39,543 nt of DNA from Litchfieldella qijiaojingensis (GCF_014651875.1 NZ_BMXS01000021.1:1-39543), one strand, 5' to 3'. Counted from the stretch's first letter, positions 15,648-27,226 are shown. A program made the numbers and translations. The notes: generated by a model from the letters alone, not told the origin.

Positions 15648-17768
15648 GTGCCACGCAAGACTCCGCTCAAGCGTTACCGCAATATCGGTATCGTGGCCCA
15701 CGTCGACGCCGGCAAGACGACGACTACCGAGCGTATCCTGTTTTACACCGGCCTGTCTCACAAGGTCGGCGAGGTTCATGATGGTGCCGCCACCATGGAC
15801 TGGATGGAGCAGGAGCAGGAACGCGGGATCACCATCACCTCCGCGGCGACCACCTGCTTCTGGCAGGGCATGAACAAGCAGTTCGACGAGCACCGTATCA
15901 ACATCATCGACACCCCGGGGCACGTCGACTTCACCATTGAGGTCGAGCGCTCTCTGCGTGTGCTGGATGGTGCCGTGGTGGTGCTTTGCGGCTCCTCTGG
16001 CGTGCAGCCGCAGACCGAGACCGTATGGCGTCAGGCCAACAAGTACGAAGTGCCGCGCATGGTGTTCGTCAACAAGATGGACCGTGCCGGGGCCGACTTC
16101 TTCATGGTTGTCAAGCAGCTCAAGGAGCGCTTGAATGCCAATCCCGTGCCGATCCAGATCAACTGGGGTGCCGAGGACGAGTTCAAGGGTGTGGTCGATC
16201 TGATTCAGATGAAGGCCATCCTGTGGAATGAAGACGACCTGGGCATGACCTATGACTTGGTCGACATTCCCGACGAGCTGCGCGAAACCGCCGAGGAATA
16301 TCGTGAGCAGATGGTCGAGGCCGCCGCCGAGGCTTCCGAGGAGCTGATGGACAAGTACCTCGAGGAAGGCGAGCTGACCAATGAGGAAATCAAGGCCGGT
16401 TTGCGTCGTCGTACTCTCGACAACGAGATCGTGCTGGTCACCTGTGGCTCGGCGTTCAAGAACAAGGGCGTGCAGGCGGTTCTGGATGGCGTGATCGAGT
16501 ACATGCCGTCGCCCACCGAGGTCAAGGCCATCGAGGGTGAGCTGGATGATGCCGAAGGCACCATCGAAACCCGTGAAGCCGATGACAACGCTCCCTTCTC
16601 GGCGCTGGCGTTCAAGATCGCCACTGACCCGTTCGTCGGTACCCTGACCTTCATCCGCGTCTATTCCGGAGTGCTGAAGTCAGGCGACAGCGTCTTCAAC
16701 TCCGTCAAGAGCAAGAAGGAGCGCGTCGGCCGTATCGTGCAGATGCACTCCAACTCGCGCGAGGAGATCAAGGAAGTCTACGCTGGTGATATCGCCGCCT
16801 GTATCGGCCTCAAGGATGTCACCACCGGTGATACCCTGTGCGACATCGAGAACAAGATCGTTCTCGAGCGCATGGAGTTCCCGGATCCGGTAATCTCGGT
16901 GGCTGTCGAACCGAAGTCCAAGGCCGATCAGGAGAAGATGGGCGTCGCGCTGGGCAAGCTCGCCCAGGAGGACCCGTCGTTCCGCGTCAAGACCGATGAG
17001 GAAACCGGGCAGACCATCATCTCTGGCATGGGCGAGTTGCACCTCGACATCATCGTCGACCGCATGCGTCGCGAGTTCAAGGTCGAGGCCAACATCGGCA
17101 AGCCACAGGTGGCCTACCGCGAGACCATTCGCGGCAGCGTCGAACAGGAAGGCAAGTTCGTGCGTCAGTCCGGTGGTCGTGGTCAGTTCGGTCACGTGTG
17201 GCTGCGTATCGAGCCGCTGACCGCGGCAGACAAGGGCGACGACGAAGACATGCACTTCAAGTTCGCCTCCGAAATCGTCGGCGGTGTGGTTCCCAAGGAA
17301 TACGTGCCGGCCGTCGAGAAAGGGGCCTATGAGCAGCTGCAGAACGGTGTCATCGCGGGTTACCCGATGATCGACGTCAAGGTCACGCTGTACGATGGCT
17401 CCTACCACGACGTGGACTCCAACGAGACCGCGTTCAAGATCGCCTCTTCAATGGCGATCAAAGAAGGTGCCAAGAAGGCCAAGGCCGTGCTGCTGGAGCC
17501 GATGATGAAGGTCGAGGTCGTGACCCCCGAGGAGTTCATGGGTGACGTCATGGGCGACCTGAACCGTCGTCGCGGTCTGGTGCAGGGCATGGATGACTCG
17601 TCTTCGGGCAAGATCATCCGCGCAATGGTGCCGCTGGGCGAGATGTTCGGTTACGCGACCGACCTGCGCTCTCAGACCCAGGGCCGCGCAAGCTACTCCA
17701 TGGAGTTTGCGAAGTACGACGAGGCGCCCTCCAGCGTCGTTGAAGCCGTCATCAACCAGAACGGATAA
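15648..17768 (+). CDS. fusA: Translation elongation factor G
   Basis: EF-G (706 aa; E. coli 704) is the GTPase that drives translocation and, with RRF, ribosome recycling. The G1 loop AHVDAGKTT is at 17-25, the G2 region is [10 protein letters not shown], the G3 motif DTPGH at 88-92 includes catalytic His92, and the G4 motif NKMD is at 142-145. Domains II-V follow without gaps. I chose GTG 15648 because GGGGA lies about 8 nt upstream. The ATG at 15633 would add five residues (MGNSI) and consume that ribosome-binding site. The next gene is tuf, as in other str operons. Confidence 0.96.
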   Translation: MPRKTPLKRYRNIGIVAHVDAGKTTTTERILFYTGLSHKVGEVHDGAATMDWMEQEQERGITITSAATTCFWQGMNKQFDEHRINIIDTPGHVDFTIEVERSLRVLDGAVVVLCGSSGVQPQTETVWRQANKYEVPRMVFVNKMDRAGADFFMVVKQLKERLNANPVPIQINWGAEDEFKGVVDLIQMKAILWNEDDLGMTYDLVDIPDELRETAEEYREQMVEAAAEASEELMDKYLEEGELTNEEIKAGLRRRTLDNEIVLVTCGSAFKNKGVQAVLDGVIEYMPSPTEVKAIEGELDDAEGTIETREADDNAPFSALAFKIATDPFVGTLTFIRVYSGVLKSGDSVFNSVKSKKERVGRIVQMHSNSREEIKEVYAGDIAACIGLKDVTTGDTLCDIENKIVLERMEFPDPVISVAVEPKSKADQEKMGVALGKLAQEDPSFRVKTDEETGQTIISGMGELHLDIIVDRMRREFKVEANIGKPQVAYRETIRGSVEQEGKFVRQSGGRGQFGHVWLRIEPLTAADKGDDEDMHFKFASEIVGGVVPKEYVPAVEKGAYEQLQNGVIAGYPMIDVKVTLYDGSYHDVDSNETAFKIASSMAIKEGAKKAKAVLLEPMMKVEVVTPEEFMGDVMGDLNRRRGLVQGMDDSSSGKIIRAMVPLGEMFGYATDLRSQTQGRASYSMEFAKYDEAPSSVVEAVINQNG

Positions 17769-17769
17769 C

Positions 17770-17781
17770 CGTTAGCTAACG
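17770..17781. repeat. 12-bp perfect palindrome between fusA and tuf
   Basis: CGTTAGCTAACG is a perfect palindrome starting 2 nt after the fusA stop and ending just before the tuf ribosome-binding site (AAAGAGG). It could be an operator or a weak RNA hairpin, or it could be chance. Confidence 0.5.
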
Positions 17782-17797
17782 TAAAGAGGTTATAGCA

Positions 17798-18991
<1,194 letters not shown>

Positions 18992-19014
18992 GCCTGAGGC
19001 TCACCCGATGATCG

Positions 19015-19043
19015 AAGGGGGCTCCATGCGGAGCCCCCTTTCT
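19015..19043 (+). terminator. Intrinsic terminator after tuf
   Basis: The stem AAGGGGGCTCC (19015-19025) pairs perfectly with GGAGCCCCCTT (19030-19040) around the tetraloop ATGC, followed by T residues. It ends the str operon before the S10 promoter. Confidence 0.88.
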
Positions 19044-19064
19044 GCGCATGTTTTCACCCCATGT

Positions 19065-19093
19065 TTGACTCGGGGGGCGGGCATGCCTATAAT
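19065..19093 (+). promoter_or_regulatory. Sigma70 promoter of the S10 operon
   Basis: A TTGACT (19065-19070) and a perfect TATAAT (19088-19093) are separated by the ideal 17 nt. It is the strongest promoter sequence in the window. Only about 60 nt separate the -10 from the rpsJ ATG, so the leader is much shorter than the roughly 170-nt E. coli S10 leader. Confidence 0.87.
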
Positions 19094-19156
19094 GCGCATC
19101 CTTTGAATGCGTGGGTAGACGGCGTCGCCGTCGACATCCATTGGAGTTTAGGGCAA

Positions 19157-19468
19157 ATGCAGAACCAGAAGATTCGCATTCGGTTGAAGGCGTTCGACCA
19201 TCGCCTGATCGACCAGTCCGCTGCGGAGATCGTGGAAACCGCCAAGCGGACCGGGGCTCAGGTGCGCGGTCCGATTCCGTTGCCGACCAACCGTGAGCGC
19301 TACACCATCCTGATTTCACCGCACGTCAATAAGGACGCGCGCGATCAGTATGAAATTCGCACTCACAAGCGTGTGCTCGACATCGTCGAACCCACGGAAA
19401 AGACCGTCGACGCACTGATGAAACTCGATCTCGCCGCTGGCGTGGACGTGCAGATCAAACTCGACTGA
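19157..19468 (+). CDS. rpsJ: 30S ribosomal protein S10
   Basis: S10 (103 aa, same length as E. coli) is part of the 30S head. As NusE it joins NusB in antitermination and binds NusG to couple transcription with translation. [19 protein letters not shown] and the [36 protein letters not shown] segment are typical. The ATG at 19157 is chosen because longer frames run back through the promoter. It is the first gene of a continuous run to rplQ. An unusually long 148-nt gap follows it. Confidence 0.97.
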   Translation: MQNQKIRIRLKAFDHRLIDQSAAEIVETAKRTGAQVRGPIPLPTNRERYTILISPHVNKDARDQYEIRTHKRVLDIVEPTEKTVDALMKLDLAAGVDVQIKLD

Positions 19469-19471
19469 CAT

Positions 19472-19616
19472 CACACTAGACACTGCGGCAAGCCGTTTGG
19501 CAAAGCGCCAGCAGCAGCCGCCACGCCGTGATGGCGCGACACAATGTGCTAGTGGAATGCTCTGGAAAGGGCAGCCATAGCGGGTGATAGCCCCGTACAC
19601 TAATAGGAGACTGAAC
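19472..19616 (+). promoter_or_regulatory. Structured rpsJ-rplC intercistronic spacer
   Basis: No gene is visible in this spacer. CACTAG (19474-19479) can pair with CTAGTG (19549-19554), enclosing GCGCCA (19505-19510) pairing with TGGCGC (19532-19537). No sigma70 promoter stands out. The rplC ribosome-binding site TAGGAGA lies at its end. In E. coli the L4-responsive structure is upstream of rpsJ; here the space and the structure are downstream of it. A control role is a hypothesis. Confidence 0.3.
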
Positions 19617-20255
19617 ATGACTATCGGTTTGGTCGGTAAGAAGGCCGGGATGACCCGTGTCTTTACCGAGGATGGCGCATCCGTGCCCGTAACCGTGATC
19701 GAGGTTGAGCCTAACCGCGTGACTCGCATCAAGACCGTCGAAACTGACGGCTACAATGCGGTTCAGGTGACAACCGGTTCCCGCAAGGCCAAGCACCTGA
19801 CCAAGGCGCAAGCCGGGCAATTTGCCAAGGCGGGTGTCGAGGCCGGTCGTTCGCTGACGGAATTTCGCCTCGCCGAAGGTGAGGAAGCTCCGGAAGTGGG
19901 CGGCGTGCTCACCGTATCCCTCTTCGAAGCTGGTCAGAAGATCGACGTGACCGGCACCTCCAAGGGCAAGGGCTTCCAGGGCGCCGTCAAGCGCTGGAAT
20001 TTCCGCACCCAAGACAACAGCCATGGTAACTCCCTGTCGCATCGTGCACCGGGTTCCATCGGTATGTGTCAGACCCCGGGCCGTGTCTTCAAGGGCAAGA
20101 AAATGGCCGGTCAGATGGGCAATGCCCGTTGCACCGTGCAGAGCCTGGAAATCGTCCGCGTCGATGCCGAGCGTAACCTGCTGCTGATCAAGGGCGCCGT
20201 GCCTGGTGCGCCGGGTGGTGACGTTATCGTGCGCTCTGCCGTGAAAGCTCGCTGA
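19617..20255 (+). CDS. rplC: 50S ribosomal protein L3
   Basis: L3 (212 aa; E. coli 209) is an early-assembly protein whose extended loop reaches the peptidyl-transferase centre. [19 protein letters not shown] opens it, [14 protein letters not shown] follows, and the loop segment [33 protein letters not shown] is intact. The glutamine methylated by PrmB in E. coli (Q150) is conserved in CQTPG, although the preceding two residues are MC rather than QN. The ATG at 19617 has TAGGAGA 8 nt upstream; upstream in-frame starts lack a ribosome-binding site. Confidence 0.96.
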   Translation: MTIGLVGKKAGMTRVFTEDGASVPVTVIEVEPNRVTRIKTVETDGYNAVQVTTGSRKAKHLTKAQAGQFAKAGVEAGRSLTEFRLAEGEEAPEVGGVLTVSLFEAGQKIDVTGTSKGKGFQGAVKRWNFRTQDNSHGNSLSHRAPGSIGMCQTPGRVFKGKKMAGQMGNARCTVQSLEIVRVDAERNLLLIKGAVPGAPGGDVIVRSAVKAR

Positions 20256-20269
20256 GGGGGTCAAGACCG

Positions 20270-20878
20270 ATGAATTTGAATCTTGCAGGCGCAGGTGCAG
20301 GGACCGTCGAAGTGTCCGATGCCACCTTTGGCAAAGAATTCAATGAGGCGCTGGTGCATCAGGTCGTCACCGCCTACCTGGCTGGTGGTCGTCAGGGTAC
20401 GCGTGCCCAAAAGAATCGTTCCGACGTGCGTGGCGGCGGCAAGAAGCCGTGGCGCCAGAAGGGTACTGGTCGTGCGCGCGCCGGCACCATCCGCTCTCCG
20501 CTGTGGCGTAGCGGCGGTGTGACCTTCGCGGCCCGTCCTCAGGACCATTCGCAGAAGGTCAACCGCAAGATGTACCGCGCGGCAATGCGCTCGATTCTTT
20601 CCGAGCTGGTCCGCCAGGAGCGTCTGGTGGCCATCGACGAGATCACCGTCGAGGCCCCGAAGACCAAGCAACTGGTCGCCAAGCTCAAGGAGCTTGATCT
20701 GGAGAAAGTGCTGATCGTCACCGAAGAGGTCGATGAAAAGCTCTATCTGGCCGCCCGCAACATTCCCAATGTGGATGTGGTGGACGTCGCTGCCGCCGAT
20801 CCGGTGAGCCTGGTCGCCTTCGACAAGGTGCTGGTCACCGTCTCCGCTCTGCGCAAATTCGAGGAGAAGCTGGCATGA
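20270..20878 (+). CDS. rplD: 50S ribosomal protein L4
   Basis: L4 (202 aa; E. coli 201) lines the peptide exit tunnel with its long basic loop and, in E. coli, controls the S10 operon at both transcription and translation. The loop [45 protein letters not shown] (about 42-86) is complete, including the RQKGTGRAR tip where macrolide-resistance changes occur elsewhere; it looks wild type. The stop overlaps the rplW start by 4 nt (ATGA). Confidence 0.97.
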   Translation: MNLNLAGAGAGTVEVSDATFGKEFNEALVHQVVTAYLAGGRQGTRAQKNRSDVRGGGKKPWRQKGTGRARAGTIRSPLWRSGGVTFAARPQDHSQKVNRKMYRAAMRSILSELVRQERLVAIDEITVEAPKTKQLVAKLKELDLEKVLIVTEEVDEKLYLAARNIPNVDVVDVAAADPVSLVAFDKVLVTVSALRKFEEKLA

Positions 20879-21171
20879 ACCAGGAACGCGTATTCAAGGT
20901 TCTGCTTGGTCCGCACGTGACCGAGAAGGCCGCCTTCGCCGCCGAGAACAACCAGTACGTGTTCAAAGTGGCTAGTGACGCGACCAAGCCGGAAATCAAG
21001 CAGGCCGTACAGGCCCTGTTCGGCAAGAAGGTCGATCGTGTGCAGGTCCTGAACATGAAGGGCAAGACCAAGCGCACCGCTCATGGTGTCGGTCAGCGCA
21101 AGGGTTACCGCAAGGCGTACGTGACCCTGGCCGCGGGCGAGACGCTTGAAGACTTCTCTGGCGCCGAATAA
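20875..21171 (+). CDS. rplW: 50S ribosomal protein L23
   Basis: L23 (98 aa; E. coli 100) sits at the tunnel exit and docks trigger factor and SRP. It starts [21 protein letters not shown]. The glutamate of the conserved trigger-factor contact is plausible in HVTEKA. The basic loop [35 protein letters not shown] is typical. It is translationally coupled to rplD by an ATGA overlap and lies 17 nt before rplB. Confidence 0.96.
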   Translation: MNQERVFKVLLGPHVTEKAAFAAENNQYVFKVASDATKPEIKQAVQALFGKKVDRVQVLNMKGKTKRTAHGVGQRKGYRKAYVTLAAGETLEDFSGAE

Positions 21172-21188
21172 GGGCAGGAGTACGGATC

Positions 21189-22019
21189 ATGGCAGTAGTC
21201 AAGACTAAACCCACATCCGCCGGTCGTCGCCACGTCGTCAAGATCGTCAGCGACGAACTCTACAAGGGCCGGCCCTATGCGCCGCTGCTCGAGAAGCAGT
21301 CCAAGTCCGGCGGGCGCAACAACAATGGGCGTATTACCACTCGCCACGTGGGTGGTGGTCATCGTCATCACTATCGTTTGGTCGACTTCAAGCGCACCAA
21401 GGATGGCATTCCCGCCATCGTCGAGCGCATCGAATACGACCCGAATCGCAGTGCTCATATCGCACTGCTCAAGTATCTGGACGGCGAGCGTCGTTACATC
21501 ATCGCGCCCAAGGGCGTGAGTGCTGGCGACACTCTCGAGTCCGGTGTCAATGCGGCGATCAAGAAGGGTAATACCCTCCCGCTGCGCAACATTCCGGTGG
21601 GCTCCACCGTGCACTGCATCGAGCTCAAGCCCGGCAAGGGCGCCCAGCTCGCACGTAGCGCTGGCGCTAGTGCCCAGCTGGTCGCGCGTGAAGGCAATTA
21701 TGCCTCCCTGCGTCTTCGTTCCGGCGAGATGCGCAAGGTCCTGGCCGAGTGCCGCGCGACCCTCGGCGAAGTGAGTAACTCCGAGCATAGCCTGCGTCAA
21801 CTTGGCAAGGCCGGTGCAAAGCGCTGGAGAGGCGTGCGTCCTACCGTGCGCGGTGTCGCGATGAACCCGGTGGATCACCCGCATGGTGGCGGCGAAGGCC
21901 GCACCAGCGGCGGTCGTCACCCGGTCACCCCGTGGGGTATCCCCACCAAGGGCCACAAGACCCGCAAGAACAAGCGCACTGATAAGCTGATCGTTCGTCG
22001 CCGCAAGGCCCGGAACTGA
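21189..22019 (+). CDS. rplB: 50S ribosomal protein L2
   Basis: L2 (276 aa; E. coli 273) is a large primary rRNA-binding protein needed for subunit association and near the peptidyl-transferase centre. It has the [63 protein letters not shown] start. The C-terminal [35 protein letters not shown] segment contains the conserved His in the HPHGGGEG loop. The small insertion at the N-terminus accounts for the three extra residues. Confidence 0.97.
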   Translation: MAVVKTKPTSAGRRHVVKIVSDELYKGRPYAPLLEKQSKSGGRNNNGRITTRHVGGGHRHHYRLVDFKRTKDGIPAIVERIEYDPNRSAHIALLKYLDGERRYIIAPKGVSAGDTLESGVNAAIKKGNTLPLRNIPVGSTVHCIELKPGKGAQLARSAGASAQLVAREGNYASLRLRSGEMRKVLAECRATLGEVSNSEHSLRQLGKAGAKRWRGVRPTVRGVAMNPVDHPHGGGEGRTSGGRHPVTPWGIPTKGHKTRKNKRTDKLIVRRRKARN

Positions 22020-22052
22020 GATCCAACGCCAAGACATTAAGAGGTAACGGCT

Positions 22053-22328
22053 GTGCCACGTTCACTGAAGAAAGGTCCCTTCATTGACCTTCATCTGCTG
22101 AAGAAGGTTGAGGCTGCAGTGGAGAAGAACGATCGCAAACCGATCAAGACTTGGTCGCGTCGTTCGATGATCCTGCCCAACATGGTCGGGCTCACCATTG
22201 CGGTCCATAACGGTCGCCAACACGTCCCGGTGCACGTCTCCGAGGAAATGGTTGGCCACAAGCTGGGCGAATTCGCTGCCACCCGCACTTACCGCGGTCA
22301 TGCGGCGGACAAGAAAGCCAAACGGTAA
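22053..22328 (+). CDS. rpsS: 30S ribosomal protein S19
   Basis: S19 (91 aa; E. coli 92) is in the 30S head, contacts S13 and bridges to the large subunit. It starts at GTG 22053 with [19 protein letters not shown], the expected N-terminus, behind an AAGAGGTAA ribosome-binding site. The conserved [30 protein letters not shown] segment and [24 protein letters not shown] end are intact. Confidence 0.96.
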   Translation: MPRSLKKGPFIDLHLLKKVEAAVEKNDRKPIKTWSRRSMILPNMVGLTIAVHNGRQHVPVHVSEEMVGHKLGEFAATRTYRGHAADKKAKR

Positions 22329-22346
22329 GCCAGAGAGGATTGAGAG

Positions 22347-22679
22347 ATGGAAGTCACAGCTAAGCTGCGTGGCGCTCGTTTATCCGCCCAGAAGGCCCGT
22401 TTGGTGGCTGACCAGGTGCGCGGTAAACCGGTCGCCGAGGCGCTCGACCTGCTGACCTTCTCACCGAAGAAGGCTGCCAAGCTGGTCAAGAAGGTGCTGC
22501 AGTCCGCTATTGCGAACGCGGAAGAAAACAACGGCATGGACATCGACGAGCTGCGTGTCTCGACCATCTGCGTCGATGAGGGCATGACGCTCAAGCGCAT
22601 CCAGCCGCGCGCCAAGGGCCGTGCGGATCGTATCTTGAAGCGCACCTGCCACATCACCGTCAAGGTAGCCGAGAAGTAG
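22347..22679 (+). CDS. rplV: 50S ribosomal protein L22
   Basis: L22 (110 aa, as E. coli) extends a beta-hairpin along the exit tunnel opposite L4. [51 protein letters not shown] is the globular part. The tunnel hairpin around [26 protein letters not shown] shows no macrolide-resistance deletion. An AGAGGATTGAGAG ribosome-binding region precedes the ATG. Confidence 0.96.
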   Translation: MEVTAKLRGARLSAQKARLVADQVRGKPVAEALDLLTFSPKKAAKLVKKVLQSAIANAEENNGMDIDELRVSTICVDEGMTLKRIQPRAKGRADRILKRTCHITVKVAEK

Positions 22680-22690
22680 GAGTCGACCAG

Positions 22691-23389
22691 ATGGGTCAGA
22701 AAGTCAATCCAACAGGTATTCGGCTGGGTATCGTCAAGGATCACACCTCGGTGTGGTACGCCGAGCGCGGTGCCTATGCCGACAAGCTGAACAATGACCT
22801 CGAAGTGCGTCGCTTCCTCGAGGAGCGCCTCAAGAATGCGTCCGTGAGCCGCATCCACATCGAGCGTCCGGCCAACAACGCACGTATCACCATTCACACC
22901 GCCCGTCCGGGTATCGTGATTGGCAAGAAGGGTGAGGATGTCGATCGTCTGCGTCGCGATGTCACCCAGATGATGGGCGTGCCGGTGCACGTCAACATCG
23001 AGGAAGTCCGCAAGCCGGAACTCGATGCCCAACTCGTCGCGCAGAACATTGCCGGCCAGCTCGAGCGTCGTGTGATGTTCCGTCGTGCCATGAAGCGTGC
23101 CGTGCAGAACGCCATGCGTCTAGGTGCCGGCGGCATCAAGGTGCAGCTCTCCGGTCGTCTCGGTGGTGCGGAGATCGCGCGTACCGAATGGTACCGCGAA
23201 GGCCGCGTACCGCTGCATACCCTGCGCGCGGACATCGATTACGCCACCTATGAAGCCCACACCACCTACGGCGTCATCGGCGTCAAGGTATGGATCTTCA
23301 AGGGTGAAATCCTCGGGGGCATCGAGGAGGTGCGTGCCAAGGCGAAGCAGCCGCAGGCCGCGCCCTCCAAGAAGAAAGGTTCCAGGTAA
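22691..23389 (+). CDS. rpsC: 30S ribosomal protein S3
   Basis: S3 (232 aa; E. coli 233) lines the mRNA entry tunnel and, with S4, has helicase activity on mRNA. It starts [24 protein letters not shown]. The KH type-2 domain carries the GxxG-type loop in [17 protein letters not shown] (about 73-89). The helicase-associated basic residues in [25 protein letters not shown] are present. A Lys-rich tail ends the protein. It begins 11 nt after rplV. Confidence 0.96.
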   Translation: MGQKVNPTGIRLGIVKDHTSVWYAERGAYADKLNNDLEVRRFLEERLKNASVSRIHIERPANNARITIHTARPGIVIGKKGEDVDRLRRDVTQMMGVPVHVNIEEVRKPELDAQLVAQNIAGQLERRVMFRRAMKRAVQNAMRLGAGGIKVQLSGRLGGAEIARTEWYREGRVPLHTLRADIDYATYEAHTTYGVIGVKVWIFKGEILGGIEEVRAKAKQPQAAPSKKKGSR

Positions 23390-23404
23390 GGGGAGAGCTA
23401 ATCG

Positions 23405-23818
23405 ATGTTACAACCCAAGCGTACGAAATTCCGCAAGATGATGAAGGGCCGCAATCGCGGTCTGGCTCATCGCGGAAGCAAGGTGAGCTTCGGCGAATAC
23501 GGCCTGAAAGCCACCGGACGCGGTCGCGTCACCGCCCGTCAGATCGAAGCCGGTCGTCGTGCCATCACCCGTCACGTCAAGCGTGGCGGCAAGATCTGGA
23601 TTCGGGTGTTTCCGGACAAGCCTGTCTCCAAGAAGCCTCTGGAAGTCCGTATGGGTAAGGGCAAGGGCTCTGTGGAGTACTGGGTCGCTCAGATCCAGCC
23701 AGGCCGTGTCCTCTACGAGATCGAAGGCGTTTCCGAAGAGCTGGCCCGCGAGGCATTCAGCCTAGCCGCTCAGAAGTTCCCGGTCTCCACCACCTTTGTG
23801 AAACGGACGGTGATGTGA
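23405..23818 (+). CDS. rplP: 50S ribosomal protein L16
   Basis: L16 (137 aa; E. coli 136) positions tRNA in the A and P sites and is the arginine hydroxylation target of RoxA/YcfD in E. coli. It starts [36 protein letters not shown]. The loop [34 protein letters not shown] is intact and includes the conserved modified-arginine segment VRMGKGKG. The stop TGA overlaps the rpmC ATG (TGATG). Confidence 0.96.
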   Translation: MLQPKRTKFRKMMKGRNRGLAHRGSKVSFGEYGLKATGRGRVTARQIEAGRRAITRHVKRGGKIWIRVFPDKPVSKKPLEVRMGKGKGSVEYWVAQIQPGRVLYEIEGVSEELAREAFSLAAQKFPVSTTFVKRTVM

Positions 23819-24009
23819 TGAAAGCCCAGGAAATTCGTGACAAGTCAGAGGGAGAACTGCGCGAGCAGCTCTTCGAACTCCTCCGCGAGCAGTTCAACCT
23901 GCGCATGCAGAAGGCCACCGGCCAGCTAAGCCAGACTCATCTGCTCAAGCAGGTTCGTCGGGACATCGCCCGGGTGAAGACTGTGCTCAACGAGAAGGCA
24001 GGTGACTGA
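23818..24009 (+). CDS. rpmC: 50S ribosomal protein L29
   Basis: L29 (63 aa, exactly the E. coli length) is a helical-hairpin protein beside L23 at the tunnel exit. The sequence [63 protein letters not shown] is canonical. I chose ATG 23818 rather than the GTG one codon earlier because it matches the conserved MKA start and overlaps the rplP stop. Confidence 0.95.
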   Translation: MKAQEIRDKSEGELREQLFELLREQFNLRMQKATGQLSQTHLLKQVRRDIARVKTVLNEKAGD

Positions 24010-24010
24010 G

Positions 24011-24271
24011 ATGGCCGAAGAAAAGAAAGCCCGTACACTCACCGGCAAGGTGGTGAGTGACAAGATGGACAAGTCCATCGTCGTGATGATCGAGCGCCGT
24101 GAGCGTCACCCGATCTACGGCAAGTACGTCAAGCGCTCCACCAAGCTGCACGCCCATGACGAGACGAACCAGGCGAAGGCCGGCGATACGGTCTCCATCC
24201 AGGAGTGCCGCCCGCTGTCTCGGAAGAAGGCCTGGACGCTGGTCGAGGTGGTCGAGCAGGCAAAGGGGTGA
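24011..24271 (+). CDS. rpsQ: 30S ribosomal protein S17
   Basis: S17 (86 aa; E. coli 84) is an OB-fold primary 16S rRNA-binding protein. [43 protein letters not shown] and [25 protein letters not shown] are typical. I chose ATG 24011 over 24002 because it begins at the [10 protein letters not shown] start and follows the rpmC stop by 1 nt. A 52-nt spacer separates it from rplN. Confidence 0.95.
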   Translation: MAEEKKARTLTGKVVSDKMDKSIVVMIERRERHPIYGKYVKRSTKLHAHDETNQAKAGDTVSIQECRPLSRKKAWTLVEVVEQAKG

Positions 24272-24323
24272 TCGCCCCTCGTCTGTTAAACCAGTGCAGT
24301 CAGATTAGGTTTGGAGAAAACCG

Positions 24324-24695
24324 ATGATTCAGACTCAGACAATGCTGGATGTCGCTGACAACAGCGGGGCGCGCCGGGTGCAATGCATCAAGGTGCTGGG
24401 CGGTTCTCACCGCCGCTATGCCCGCGTGGGCGATATCATCAAGGTTACGGTGAAGGAAGCCATTCCTCGTGGCAAGGTCAAGAAGGGCCAGGTCCTCAAG
24501 GCGGTGGTGGTTCGTACCCGTAGTGGCGTCCGTCGTAGCGACGGTTCGCTGATCCGCTTCGACGGAAATGCGGCGGTTCTGTTGCAAAACACCAACGAAC
24601 AGCCGATCGGCACCCGTATCTTCGGGCCGGTGACCCGTGAACTTCGTACCGAGAAGTTCATGAAGATCATTTCCTTGGCGCCTGAAGTGCTGTAA
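24324..24695 (+). CDS. rplN: 50S ribosomal protein L14
   Basis: L14 (123 aa, as E. coli) forms an intersubunit bridge and is the docking site of the silencing factor RsfS. It opens the spc gene order. [65 protein letters not shown] is nearly identical to E. coli, and the [28 protein letters not shown] end is intact. A GGAGAAAACC ribosome-binding region precedes the start. I saw no separate spc promoter. Confidence 0.97.
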   Translation: MIQTQTMLDVADNSGARRVQCIKVLGGSHRRYARVGDIIKVTVKEAIPRGKVKKGQVLKAVVVRTRSGVRRSDGSLIRFDGNAAVLLQNTNEQPIGTRIFGPVTRELRTEKFMKIISLAPEVL

Positions 24696-24709
24696 GGAGC
24701 GAGGCGGAT

Positions 24710-25027
24710 ATGCAAAAGATCAAACGTGACGATGAAGTGATCGTCATCGCCGGCAAGGACAAGGGCAAGCGTGGCACGGTCAAGCGCGTCCTCAAAGACG
24801 ATCGCTATGTCGTGTCCGGTGTGAACATGATCAAGCGTCACACCAAGCCCAATCCCATGGCGGGTAATCAGGGCGGTATCGTCGAGCGCGAGGCTCCGAT
24901 TCACGCGTCCAACGTAGCCATCTTCAATCAGGAGACCGGTAAGGCGGATCGCGTCGGCTTCCAGATCAAGGAAGACGGTACCAAGGTACGTATCTACAAG
25001 TCGACGCAGTCGCAGATCGACGCCTAA
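24710..25027 (+). CDS. rplX: 50S ribosomal protein L24
   Basis: L24 (105 aa; E. coli 104) is an assembly initiator on 23S rRNA near the tunnel exit. A KOW motif lies at about 6-32 ([29 protein letters not shown]). It continues with [34 protein letters not shown] and a typical C-terminus. It lies 14 nt after rplN and 18 nt before rplE. Confidence 0.96.
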   Translation: MQKIKRDDEVIVIAGKDKGKRGTVKRVLKDDRYVVSGVNMIKRHTKPNPMAGNQGGIVEREAPIHASNVAIFNQETGKADRVGFQIKEDGTKVRIYKSTQSQIDA

Positions 25028-25045
25028 CGCGAGTCGGGTAGCAAA

Positions 25046-25585
25046 ATGGCGAACTTGAAAGAACGTTATCAGAACGAGGTGGTGGCTCAACTCAAAGAGC
25101 AGTTCAGCTACGCCAACGTGATGCAGGTACCCCGGATCACCAAGGTGACCCTGAACATGGGTATCGGCGACGCGACCAGCGACAAGAAGCTGATCGAAAA
25201 TGCCATCGCCGACCTGGAGAAGCTCTCCGGGCAGAAGCCGGTGGTGACCAAGGCACGCAAGTCCATCGCGGGCTTCAAGGTGCGTGAAGGCTGGCCCATC
25301 GGGATCAAGGTCACGCTGCGCAGCGCGCGCATGTGGGAGTTCCTGGACCGCCTGGTGAACATCGCGATCCCCCGCGTGCGTGACTTCCGTGGTCTCAACC
25401 CGAAGTCCTTCGACGGCCGTGGCAACTACTCCATGGGGGTGCGTGAGCAGATCATCTTCCCGGAGATCGAATATGATAAGATCGACCGGATTCGTGGTCT
25501 GGATGTCACTATCACCACCACTGCCAATACCGACGAAGAAGGTCGTGCGCTGCTGAGCGCGCTGAACTTCCCGTTCAAGAAATAA
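25046..25585 (+). CDS. rplE: 50S ribosomal protein L5
   Basis: L5 (179 aa, as E. coli) binds 5S rRNA and contacts the P-site tRNA and S13. It carries [47 protein letters not shown], and the [52 protein letters not shown] segment. In E. coli the S8 repressor site lies at the rplX-rplE junction; I could not see a matching helix here. Confidence 0.97.
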   Translation: MANLKERYQNEVVAQLKEQFSYANVMQVPRITKVTLNMGIGDATSDKKLIENAIADLEKLSGQKPVVTKARKSIAGFKVREGWPIGIKVTLRSARMWEFLDRLVNIAIPRVRDFRGLNPKSFDGRGNYSMGVREQIIFPEIEYDKIDRIRGLDVTITTTANTDEEGRALLSALNFPFKK

Positions 25586-25595
25586 GGGTGGGATC

Positions 25596-25901
25596 ATGGC
25601 AAAGAAAAGCATGGTTGAGCGCGAACTCAAGCGCACCAAGCTGGTCGAGAAGTATGCTGCCAAGCGTGCGGCACTCAAGGCCATCATCAACGACGTGAAC
25701 GCTTCCGACGAAGAGCGCTTCGATGCGCAGCTCAAGCTGCAGCAGTTGCCGCGCGACTCTAGCCCGGTGCGTCAGCGCAACCGCTGCCGCGTCACGGGGC
25801 GTCCGCACGGCTTCTACAACAAGTTCGGCCTGGGCCGCAACAAGCTGCGTGAAGCCGCCATGCGTGGTGACGTTCCTGGTCTCAAGAAGTCCAGTTGGTA
25901 A
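25596..25901 (+). CDS. rpsN: 30S ribosomal protein S14
   Basis: S14 (101 aa, as E. coli) is in the 30S head and is needed late in assembly. It is the long, zinc-independent form: the short form's CxxC pairs are absent. It has [30 protein letters not shown] and the conserved [50 protein letters not shown] end. It follows rplE by 10 nt. Confidence 0.96.
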   Translation: MAKKSMVERELKRTKLVEKYAAKRAALKAIINDVNASDEERFDAQLKLQQLPRDSSPVRQRNRCRVTGRPHGFYNKFGLGRNKLREAAMRGDVPGLKKSSW

Positions 25902-25933
25902 CGGCCACGTAGAATCATCAGGAGCGTAACGTA

Positions 25934-26326
25934 ATGAGCATGCAAGATACGCTGGCGGATATGTTTACCCGTATCCGCAATGCGCAGATGGCCACCAAGG
26001 AGACGGTCTCCATGCCGTCTTCCAAGCTCAAGACCGAGCTGGCTCGCGTATTGAAGGAAGAGGGCTATATCAAAGACTTTTCCGTCACCGAAGGCGGCAA
26101 GCCCGAGTTGACCGTCACCCTCAAGTATTTCGAGGGCAAGCCGGTCATCGAGCACATCCAGCGAGTTTCCAAGCCGTCCCTGCGTCAGTACAAGGGCAAG
26201 GACGAGCTGCCGAAGGTCGCCGATGGCATGGGAGTCGCGATCGTTTCCACCTCCCAGGGCGTGATGACCGATCGTGCGGCCCGTCATGCCGGTGTCGGTG
26301 GTGAAGTCATCTGCACCGTATTCTAG
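25934..26326 (+). CDS. rpsH: 30S ribosomal protein S8
   Basis: S8 (130 aa, as E. coli) binds the central domain of 16S rRNA and, in E. coli, represses spc operon translation. [46 protein letters not shown] opens it. The rRNA-binding end has [13 protein letters not shown] sequence ([27 protein letters not shown]). An AGGAGCGTAA ribosome-binding region precedes the ATG. Confidence 0.96.
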   Translation: MSMQDTLADMFTRIRNAQMATKETVSMPSSKLKTELARVLKEEGYIKDFSVTEGGKPELTVTLKYFEGKPVIEHIQRVSKPSLRQYKGKDELPKVADGMGVAIVSTSQGVMTDRAARHAGVGGEVICTVF

Positions 26327-26335
26327 GAGTTTGGA

Positions 26336-26866
26336 ATGTCCCGTGTAGCCAAATATCCGGTTAAATTACCCAGCGGTGTCGAGGTCAAGCTCGACGGCGA
26401 CCAGCTGACCGTCAAGGGCGCTCAGGGTACGCTCACCATGACCGTCCACCCCGATGTGGTGATTGGTCAGGAAGAGGGTCAACTGACCTTCAATCCGAGC
26501 GAAACCGCCAAGAGCTGGGCGATGGTCGGCACTACCCGCGCACTGGTCCAGAACTTGGTCACTGGTGTGAATGAGGGCTTCACCAAATCCCTCGAGATCA
26601 ACGGCGTCGGCTATCGTGCCCAGGCAAGTGGCAAGACGCTAAATCTGACACTGGGCTTCTCTCACCCGGTCGAGTACACGCTGCCCGAGGGTGTCACGGC
26701 GGAAACGCCGAAGAACACCACTATCGTGCTGAAGAGCGCGGACAAGCAGCAGCTTGGCCAGGTGGCCGCGGAGATCCGCGCCTTCCGTCCGCCCGAGCCC
26801 TACAAGGGCAAGGGGATCCGGTACGGCGATGAGCAGGTTCGCCGCAAAGAAGCCAAGAAGAAGTAA
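26336..26866 (+). CDS. rplF: 50S ribosomal protein L6
   Basis: L6 (176 aa; E. coli 177) consists of two related domains and lies near the factor-binding site and L7/L12 stalk. It starts [32 protein letters not shown]. The second domain has the [75 protein letters not shown] signature. It lies 9 nt after rpsH. Confidence 0.97.
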   Translation: MSRVAKYPVKLPSGVEVKLDGDQLTVKGAQGTLTMTVHPDVVIGQEEGQLTFNPSETAKSWAMVGTTRALVQNLVTGVNEGFTKSLEINGVGYRAQASGKTLNLTLGFSHPVEYTLPEGVTAETPKNTTIVLKSADKQQLGQVAAEIRAFRPPEPYKGKGIRYGDEQVRRKEAKKK

Positions 26867-26875
26867 GGCAGGGTT

Positions 26876-27226
26876 ATGAACGCGAAGAAAGAATCTCGTC
26901 TCCGTCGTGCCCGCCGCGCTCGCGCCAAGATCCGCGAGCTGGGCGTGTATCGCCTGTGCGTCAACCGTACCCCGCGCCACATCTATGCGCAGATCATCTC
27001 GCCGGATGGGGGCAAGGTACTGGCCAGCGCTTCCACGCTGGACAAGACACTGCGTGAGGGTGCGACCGGCAACACCGACGCCGCCGCCAAGGTGGGCGCA
27101 CTGATAGCCGAGCGCGCTAAGGAAGCAGGCATCACTCAGGTGGCCTTCGATCGTGCCGGGTTCAAGTACCATGGCCGTGTCAAGGCCCTGGCCGATGCCG
27201 CACGTGAAGGCGGTCTGGAATTCTAA
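26876..27226 (+). CDS. rplR: 50S ribosomal protein L18
   Basis: L18 (116 aa; E. coli 117) delivers 5S rRNA to the large subunit together with L5. A basic N-terminus ([40 protein letters not shown]) binds 5S rRNA. The globular part contains [45 protein letters not shown]. It follows rplF by 9 nt. Confidence 0.96.
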   Translation: MNAKKESRLRRARRARAKIRELGVYRLCVNRTPRHIYAQIISPDGGKVLASASTLDKTLREGATGNTDAAAKVGALIAERAKEAGITQVAFDRAGFKYHGRVKALADAAREGGLEF

